Assembly: GCF_014353015.1 (NCBI RefSeq)
Contig: NZ_CP060704.1
Location: forward strand, 1,141,001-1,205,000
From: Chitinimonas koreensis
GTDB taxonomy: Bacteria; Pseudomonadota; Gammaproteobacteria; Burkholderiales; Chitinimonadaceae
Direction of reading: 5' to 3'
Length of the DNA: 64,000 nt
Below the pieces are notes generated by a model. The model did not search any database. It was not told where the DNA came from and worked only from the letters and a program-made list of their open reading frames with translations. This document shows, piece by piece, positions 56,648-64,000 of the stretch. Both the position numbers and the translations under genes were made by a program. Position 1 is the first letter of the stretch. Every line of letters begins with the position of its first letter.

Positions 56648-57040
56648 CGGGCCCTGCCCGTCGGTCCCTGCCGCGCCGATCGTGCCGTTTTCGACACAGC
56701 CGCCTCCGCCGTCCCGCCCGCCGTCCGCCGCTTTCGCCTGAGCCATCAAGCGCCTGAAACGTTAGGGAATAATTATCTTCGGGTTGGCCCATATTCACAC
56801 CGAAGATATGCCATCGGATTGGCCCTAATTGGGTATAAATCGCTTGCCGGTGGGGAACGATATAAACGTCCGTGCAGACGACGTGGCGGTCCCCGCGAAC
56901 GAATCCATCGACCAGGTCGGATCGAAGTCCGGTCCCAGCCATGGCCGCCGCCCATCGCGGCCGCGCGTTCGTGCTTGCCCGAGCTCGGGGCGGCCGGCTA
57001 CATAACTATCATCGCCATTGCCATCTCCATTGGGGTCAGG
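56648..57040. other. Upstream region of the two-partner secretion operon
   Basis: A 393-base gap. Its AT-rich centre (56760-56870) carries an inverted repeat, listed separately, and GGTTGGCCC / GGATTGGCCC direct repeats at 56782-56790 and 56816-56825. The promoter for the tpsB-tpsA pair is expected here. An open frame from 56819 is in frame with tpsB but lacks protein-like composition and a signal peptide. Confidence 0.45.
56774..56808. promoter_or_regulatory. Inverted repeat upstream of tpsB
   Basis: TATCTTCGG at 56774-56782 and its exact complement CCGAAGATA at 56800-56808 are separated by 17 bases, so the half-site centres are 26 bases (about two and a half helical turns) apart. It may be a regulator site or an mRNA hairpin for the secretion operon. 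Confidence 0.4.
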
Positions 57041-58594
57041 ATGAACTTGTACGCCGCCGCCTTCCTCGTCGCGCTCGCGACCACCGCAGCCGCCGCAGAG
57101 GAGACGATCCGCTTTCCGATCCAGCGCTTCCAGGTGGACGGGAACACCGTGCTGCCTGGGGATGACATCCAGTCCGCGCTCAAGCCCTACCTCGGCGAGG
57201 GCCGCGACTTCGCCGACGTGCAGCGCGCGCTCGAGGCGCTCGAAGCGCTCTACCGCCGCGCCGGCTACGGCGCCATGCAGGTCTACCTGCCCGAGCAGGA
57301 GCTCAACCAGGGCGTGGTCACGCTCAAGGTGGTCGAGGCCAAGCTCGGCGAGGTCCATATCGAAGGCAACCAGTACTTCGGCGAGCAGAACATCCGCCGC
57401 GCGCTGCCCGCGCTGAAGGAAGGCGCCGTGCCCAATACCGCCAAGGTCGCGCGCGACCTGCGGCTGGCCAACGACAGCCCGTCGCGCCGCATGGTGGTGT
57501 CGCTGCAGGGCGGCGATACGCCGCAGCTGGTGGACGTGGCGGTCAAGGTGACCGACGAGAAGCCGTGGCGCGCGTTCGCGCTGGCCGACAACACCGGCGA
57601 CGACGAGACCGGCCGCAGCCGGCTGTCGTTCGGCTACCAGCACAGCAATCTGTTCGACCGCGACCACGTGCTGACCGCCCAGGCCACCACCTCGCCCGAG
57701 AAGCCCAGCAAGGTGAAGATCTTCGGCCTCGGCTACCGGCTGCCGATCTACGGCTGGGGCGACAGCCTGACGCTGTACGGCGGCTATTCCAACGTCGATT
57801 CCGGCGCGCTGCAGGGGCTGTTCAATGTCAACGGCAAGGGCAAGGTGGCCGGCGCGCGCTATGCGCTCGACCTGCCGGCGCGCGGCGACTACCAGCACAA
57901 GCTGCTGCTCGGCGTCGACTGGCGCCGCTTCGAAACCCAGACCACCTTCGCCAGCGGCACCCAGCTGCCCGACAGCACCTACACGCTGCGGCCGGCCAGC
58001 CTGACCTACCAGGCGCAGCGCCAGGGCCCGCGCTGGTCCTACGACTTCAACCTCGGCGCGGCCTACAACATGGGCCAGGATTACGAGCTCGAGCGCGCCA
58101 CCGGCCGCCAGGGCGCCAGGCTCAACTACGGCATCGCCCGGCTCGGCGGCAATCTCTACTTCAGCCTGCCGGCCGAGTGGACCGTCCACGCCGGCCTCAA
58201 CGCCCAGTTCAGCGACGACGCGCTGCCGGCCGGCGAGCAGTTCGGCCTCGGCGGCGCCAACAGCGTGCGCGGCTTCGACGAGCGCGCGCTGTCCAACGAC
58301 AGCGGCCTCAGCGTCAGCTTCGAAGGCTATACGCCCGAGCTGACGCGCGGCCGCCTCGGCGACGGACTCAACCTGCGCGCGCTGGCCTTCGCCGACTGGG
58401 GCCGGGTCAGCCGCAACCTGGCGCTGCCCGGCGAGGCGCACGACGACGAGCTGGCCGGCGCCGGCCTCGGCCTGCGGCTGGGCTGGGGCAAGTACGCCTC
58501 GCTCAAGGTCGATGTCGCCAGCGCGCTCAAGGACGGCGGCAATCGCCAGCGCGGCGATACCAAGGCCCACGTTTCGGCCGTGGTGTCCTACTGA
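57041..58594 (+). CDS. Two-partner secretion transporter TpsB (ShlB/FhaC/HMW1B family)
   Basis: A 517-residue outer-membrane transporter. Signal peptide MNLYAAAFLVALATTAAAAEE (residues 1-20), then two POTRA domains (FQVDGNTVLPGDDIQSALKPYLGEGRDFADVQRALEALEALYRRAGYGAMQVYLPEQELNQGVVTLKVVE; LGEVHIEGNQYFGEQNIRRALPAL). A 16-strand barrel follows, with the conserved lid-lock motif VRGFDERAL and a C-terminal aromatic (VVSY). It exports the TpsA encoded 82 bases downstream. The ATG at 57041 follows GGGGTCAGG and gives the signal peptide. Confidence 0.94.
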   Translation: MNLYAAAFLVALATTAAAAEETIRFPIQRFQVDGNTVLPGDDIQSALKPYLGEGRDFADVQRALEALEALYRRAGYGAMQVYLPEQELNQGVVTLKVVEAKLGEVHIEGNQYFGEQNIRRALPALKEGAVPNTAKVARDLRLANDSPSRRMVVSLQGGDTPQLVDVAVKVTDEKPWRAFALADNTGDDETGRSRLSFGYQHSNLFDRDHVLTAQATTSPEKPSKVKIFGLGYRLPIYGWGDSLTLYGGYSNVDSGALQGLFNVNGKGKVAGARYALDLPARGDYQHKLLLGVDWRRFETQTTFASGTQLPDSTYTLRPASLTYQAQRQGPRWSYDFNLGAAYNMGQDYELERATGRQGARLNYGIARLGGNLYFSLPAEWTVHAGLNAQFSDDALPAGEQFGLGGANSVRGFDERALSNDSGLSVSFEGYTPELTRGRLGDGLNLRALAFADWGRVSRNLALPGEAHDDELAGAGLGLRLGWGKYASLKVDVASALKDGGNRQRGDTKAHVSAVVSY

Positions 58595-58675
58595 TCCATC
58601 CCGTACGACGACAACTCAATGATTTCCAGCCGGCGCCCCGCGCCGGCCGCTTCCCGCAGCGGTAGGAGCACTAGC

Positions 58676-61600
58676 ATGCACGCCCAACGTCATCCCCGAT
58701 TCGCCCTCAAGACCCTGGCGGCCGCCACCGTGGCCTGCTACGCGCCGCTGGCGCATGCCAACCCGAGCGGGGGGACGGTGGTGGCGGGCAGCGCCACCAT
58801 GCAGCAGCAGGGCAACAACCTGGTCGTCACCAACACTCCGGGCGCGATCATCAACTGGCAGTCGTTCTCGATCGGCCAGAACGAGCTGACCCGCTTCGTC
58901 CAGCAGGGCGCCTCGAGCGCGGTGCTGAACCGCGTCACCGGGCAGGATCCCTCGAAGATCCTTGGCCAGCTGCAATCGAACGGCAAGGTCTTCCTGATCA
59001 ACCCCAACGGCATCGTGTTCGGCCAGGGCGCCCAGGTCGACGTGGCCGGCCTGGTCGCCTCCACGCTCAACATCAGCGACGAGGACTTCCGCGCCGGCCG
59101 CATGCGCTTCGAGGGCGGCCAGACCGGCTCGGTGCGCAACGCCGCCAACATCACCACCGCCAGCGGCGGCTTCGTCTACCTGATCGCGCCCAACGTCGAG
59201 AACAACGGCGTGGTGGTCTCGCCCAAGGGCGAGATCCTGCTGGCCGCCGGCAGCAGCGTCGAGCTGGTCGACGGCGTCGACACCAGCCTGCGGGTCCGGA
59301 TCAAGGCGCCGGCCGGCGAGGCGCTCAACGTCGGCCAGCTGATCGCCGAGCAGGGCCGCATCGGCGTGTTCGCCGCGGCGATCCGCCAGCAGGGCCTGGT
59401 CAGCGCCAACCGCGCCGAGATCGGCGAGGGCGGCAAGATCGTGTTCAAGGCCAGTCGCGACGTGACGCTGGCGGCCGGCAGCAAGACCGAGGCGCAGGGC
59501 GGCGAGGTGAAGATCGACGCCGCTCAGGCGGCCGCCGTCGACGGCGCGATCGACGTTTCGAACGCGGCCGGCAAGGGCGGCCAGGCGCAGGTGCTCGGCG
59601 AGCGCGTGGCGGTCGACGGCCGCATCGACGCCAGCGGCCGCGACGGCGGCGGCACCATCCTGGTCGGCGGCGACTATCAGGGCAGCAACGCCGCGGTGCG
59701 CAACGCCGACTACACCCGGCTCGGCACAAATGCCTGGCTCAACGCCGACGCCACGGAAAAGGGCGACGGCGGCAAGATCGTCGCCTGGGCCGACCAGGAC
59801 ACCAGCGCCGCCGGCCGCATCAGCGCGCGCGGCGGCCAGGCCGGCGGCAACGGCGGCTTCGCCGAGGTGTCGGGCAAGCGGAACCTCGACTTCCACACCG
59901 TGGTCGACCTGAGCGCCGAGCGCGGCCAGCGCGGCAAGCTGCTGCTCGACCCGACCGACTTCGTGGTCGATTCGAGCAACGTCGGCGTGATCTTCAGCGC
60001 CTCGGCCGACGTCATGCTGCAGGCCGACCAGGATGTCATCTTCGACGCCACGGCCGGCAACGCGGCCACCTCGTACAACGTCTCGGTCACCGCCGACCGC
60101 GACATCGACATCCGCAGCGGCGCCACCCTCTCCAGCTCCGGCGGCACCGTCACGCTCGGCGCCACCCGCGACATCCTGATCGGCGGGCGGTCAGCGCCTA
60201 TTCCGACCTGACGCTGACGGCCGGCCGCAACGTCAACATCGGCGCCGACCTGAACACGTCCAGCAATACCGCGCTGCTCAAGGTCGTCGCCGGCAACGAC
60301 ATCAGCCAGACCGGCCTCGTCACCGGCGCCGGCGATGTCGAGCTGCTGGCCAACGATGCGGCGACCTGCGCCACCCACGGCTGCGTCGGCGCGCTGTCGC
60401 TCGGCGCCAACGTCACCGGCGACGGCGTGGTGACGCTGCAGGGCAATCAGATTCACCAGACCGCCGGCACGATCAGCCTCAATGCCGGCGGCGAGGGCAC
60501 GACCCGGATCAAGGCCGGCGCGCTCGGCTTCACCCAGGAAGAGGGCGCCTCGATCTCGGCCGGCCTGCTCGACATCGAGTCGGCCGGCGACGTGACCGTC
60601 AACGAGGTGACCAGCAGCTCAGAGACTGTCTCGCTGCAGGCCAGCCTGACCAGCGGCAGCGGCAAGACGCTCGACGTGACCGCCGGCGGCGGAACCGAGC
60701 TCTACGTCAGCGGCAGCGGCATCGGCTGGAACGGCGCGGTCAAGCTGGCCACCTCGGGCGCCGGCATCAGCCAGAACACCGACATCCAGTCGTCCATCGT
60801 GGCCCAGTCGCTCGATGCGACGGTCGACAGCGGAAGCTCCGGCAATTCGATCAGCCTGACCCGGTCCGACAACCAGATCGGCACGCTGTCGGCGCAGATC
60901 AGCTGCAGCGCGTCGAGCGGCTGCTCCACCGGCTACATCGAGGTCAGCAACAGCGGCGCCCTGACTATCGGCGGCAGCGGCGTGAACAACGCCATCGGCG
61001 ACGTCTCGATCAAGATCGGCGGCGGCAACCTGCTGCTGGACAACGCCGGCGTGGAGTCCAACGCCAGTGGCGGCACCGTCACCCTGGTGGCCCAGAACGC
61101 CAACATCTCGGGTAGCGGCGCCGGCGCGGTGGTGCGGGCCGACAACGTCTACCTGCAGGCCGACAGCGACACGGGCTACGGCGGCAGCGTCGGCAGCTCG
61201 GACAGTGCGCCGCTGATGGTGGGCAAGCGGACCGGCGGCAGCGCGGTCAGCCTGTACGTCGGCAAGAGCGGCGGCGAAGTCGGCAGTGTCTACGTCGCCA
61301 GCGCCGACGACCTGTCGGTGCTGCAGCTCGCCCAGAACGCCAACTCGGCGCTCTACCTCAGCTCGGACCTCGGCCTGTCGACTTCGGCGGTCGGCAACAT
61401 CGATACCGGCACCGCCGATCTCGGCCTGCATGCGCGCGGCGGCTACCTCAACGTCGGCAGCGCCAACCTCTCGGGCCGCGACATTTCGCTGACCAGCGAC
61501 AGCGGACTCACGCTGTACAGCAACAGCGTGAACGCCAGCCGCAACCTCGGCATGAGCAGCGCCTCGATGACCTTCAGCGGCAGCGGCACCATCACGGCCG

Positions 61601-64000
61601 GTACCGAGGCGACGTTCGAGACCGACTCGCTGACCATCATGGGCGGCACCACCATCGCCGCGCCGACGGTGTCGATCGCCACCCGCAGCGCCGGCGTCGG
61701 GATCGACCTGGGGGCAGCACCAACGGCATGCTGGCGCTGGACGGCACCAAGCTGGCCGCCATCAACGGCGGCGGCGCCGACGGCCAGTTGCTGAAGCTGC
61801 ACGGCGCTACCGTGCTGGTCTCCGGCGCCGTCGTGAACGGCGGCGACCTGACGCTGATCGGCGACGAAGGCATCACCGTCAATGCCGGCGTGAGCGCCGA
61901 CAACCTGAGCCTGTCGGCGGTAGCGGGCGGCGTCGCGGTCGGCGGCGGCACGGCGGCGGGCGGCGCGATCGAATCCGACGGCACCAGCGTGCTCTCCGGC
62001 AGCGCCAGCCTGACGCTGGACAGCCATTACGGCATCGGCACCAACGAGACGGTGCTGAACGTGAGCAGCCCGGTCGTCAACGTGAACACCACGGCGGACG
62101 GCCAGGGCGCCGTCTACCTCGCCACCGACGCGATCAGCAGCCATTCGATCGACACGGTCAACAGCGACATCTCGCTGAGCTCGTCGGGCAGCGCCACGCT
62201 GACGCTGAACGGCATCGGCGCCGGCACCGGCGACGTCGACATCTATTCGGACAACGCCATCGGGCAGGCCGTCTCGACCACGGTCAGCGGCGATTCGGTC
62301 CAGCTGACCGCGAAGGGCGCGATCGGCAGCGTCAGCCAGCGTGTCGAAGCGGTGGCCGGCTCGTCGTTCGGCGCTCAGTCGCAGGTCAACGGCGGCGTCT
62401 ACGTCAAGCAGTCCGGCACCGCCGGCACCATCTCGCTGAGCACCGCCAACGGCGACATCGATGCGGTGCTGGCCGGCGACGTGATCGATCCGACGCTGAT
62501 GCTGACCAACTCGGGCAGCAACCTGACGCTCGACGTGGCCGGCAAGCTGGCGCTGAACAACGGGATGACGCTGAACGCCGGCGCCATCTCGCTGACCACC
62601 GGCGGCGACCTGGTGCAGGCTGCCACGCTCGGCGCCAGCGACGGCGCGACCCTCGACGTCGGCGGCAAGCTGTCCGGCGGCGGCACCCTGGCCGTGACCG
62701 GCAACGCCACGATCGACGCCGACGAGATCGGCTCCGACGTCAGCTCGCGCTTCAGGATCAGCCCGACCGGCACGCTGACCGCCAACGTGCTCGGTACCGG
62801 CAAGGACATGTACCTGGAAACCGGCGGCGGCAGCGCCACGCTGACCAGCCAGGGCGGCACCATCGACCTGCTGGCCACGGCGACCAGCAACGTCACGGCC
62901 ACCAGCAACAACGGCAACATCGTGGTCACCACCACCGGCGCCGGTTCCAACCTCACCGCCGCGCTCGCCGCCGGCAGCGGCGACATCACGGCGAATGCGG
63001 CCGGCAACCTGGATAGCATCAACACCACCACCGGCGACGGCGTCAGCCTGACCGCCGGCGGCACCATCAGCGGCCTGGCCAATGCCGGCACGCTGACCCT
63101 GAACGCCGGCCAGGGCGTCGGCACCAGCAGCGTCAGCTTCGAGAGCTGGGCCGATACCATCGACGCGACCGCCACCGGAGCGGGCGCCGGCGTCTACCTG
63201 AACACCAACCGTTCCGGCCAGTACAAGGCCAGCAGCAACGGCGGCACGATCAAACTGACCGGCGGCATGTCGGTCGGCTTCACGCTCGACGACATCGACG
63301 CCGGCAGCGGCGCGGTCGACATCCAGGTCGGCGCCGGCATCGCCGGGCTGGCCGGCAAGACGGTGAAGGGCGACACGGTGTCGCTGGTCACCGTCGACGG
63401 CACGATCGGCAGCGCCAGCCAGGCGCTCGGCACCGATGCGACCACCAGCCTGTCCGCTCAAACCATCTCTGGCGGCGACATCCATCTTGCTGAAGCAAGC
63501 GGCGTCGGCAGCGCCACCTTCTCGGCCTCGAACAGCGCGGTGCATTTCAGCGTCGGCGGCAGCGGCAACACCGTGCTCGACGCCAGCGTGGGCGGCGGCG
63601 GCTCGCTGTTCGTCGACGCCACCGGCAGCATCGAGCTGGGCGGCAGCGGCACGCTGTCCCTCAATACCCTCGACGTATCGGCCGCCGGCGGCCTGAACAT
63701 CGGCCAGGACGTCAGCGCGGTCGGCATCGACCTCGATTCCAGCGCCGGCGGCATCACCGGCAGCGGCCAGCTCAGCGGCAACAACGTGACCTTGAGCGCC
63801 GCCAGCATCGGCACCGACGCGGCCAACCGGGTGAACACCCAGGCCGGCGTGTTGGACGCCACGGCGACCGGCAACGGCGGGGTGCTCTACGTCGGCAACA
63901 GCGCCTCCGGCGGGACCACGACGCTGACCAGCAACAATGGCGCGATCGACTTCAGCGGCGGCGGGACCACCATCACCGCGACCAGCAACGGCGGCTCGAT
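58676..64000 (+). CDS. TpsA filamentous haemagglutinin/HMW-type adhesin (3' end outside window; two frame breaks)
   Basis: A secreted beta-helical protein of more than 1,770 residues. Signal peptide MHAQRHPRFALKTLAAATVACYAPLAHA, then the TPS domain: ANPSGGTVVAGSATMQQQGNNLVVTNTPGAIINWQSFSIG and FLINPNGIVFGQGAQVDV with the NPNGI motif near residue 109. The segment LLLDPTDFVVDSS recalls HMW1. Beyond it are repeats rich in Gly, Ser, Thr and Asn (e.g. LTTGGDLVQAATLGA). The frame breaks at GGG 60185-60187 and at G run 61710-61714; one added G at each gives a single open frame to the window end. GGTAGGAG precedes the ATG. Confidence 0.9.

Overview
The window is about 64 kb of very GC-rich, densely coded Gram-negative DNA. 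A type III secretion apparatus, a two-partner secretion pair, De Ley-Doudoroff sugar genes and SlyD/RsgA/YccA-type housekeeping genes together fit a beta-proteobacterium (Neisseriales/Chromobacteriaceae or Burkholderiales). That placement is inference; no 16S rRNA gene or other marker is present to prove it.

Layout. 1-692: the AT-richer tail of a polymorphic toxin with its immunity gene. 839-1475: an IS3-family remnant. 1616-12892: a type III secretion (T3SS) block: chaperone, putative effector, sctD-N-O-P-Q-R-S-T-U with start/stop overlaps, a HrpS-like sigma-54 activator on the other strand, and a second chaperone. SctC, SctJ, SctL, SctV, needle and translocon genes are not in the window. 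12910-16632: an alpha/beta hydrolase and a GMC oxidoreductase. 16712-20161: a hybrid 7TM histidine kinase. 20525-29267: rsgA, an Ig-like lipoprotein, a phytase-like/GDPD lipoprotein, a PLP decarboxylase and a periplasmic binding protein. 29301-34613: a divergent galactose/galactonate cluster (dgoK-dgoA facing dehydratase, SDR, lactonase). 34913-38746: two NIT-domain chemoreceptors, followed by a heptanucleotide array. 39770-47440: a minus-strand sugar-uptake and uronate operon (ABC ATPase, LacI regulator, two permeases, binding protein, IolB/KduI-type isomerase, KduD). 47742-56647: slyD, metY, a LysR regulator with a divergent desaturase-SRPBCC fusion, tRNA-Ser, a YccA-like protein, a PPK2-type kinase, a RutE-like reductase and an unknown membrane protein. 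57041-64000: a TpsB transporter and the first ~1,775 codons of its TpsA adhesin, which runs off the end.

The two sugar clusters appear linked. The control region of each carries the same ten bases, GTTACCGGTA, centred on a CpG as in LacI-family operators, and a LacI regulator is encoded in the second cluster.

A caution applies to the whole window. Nine reading-frame breaks were found, in seven genes. Every one is repaired by adding a single G or C to a short G/C run. This looks like systematic homopolymer under-calling, so the broken genes are probably intact in the organism. They are annotated here as CDS with the break position stated.
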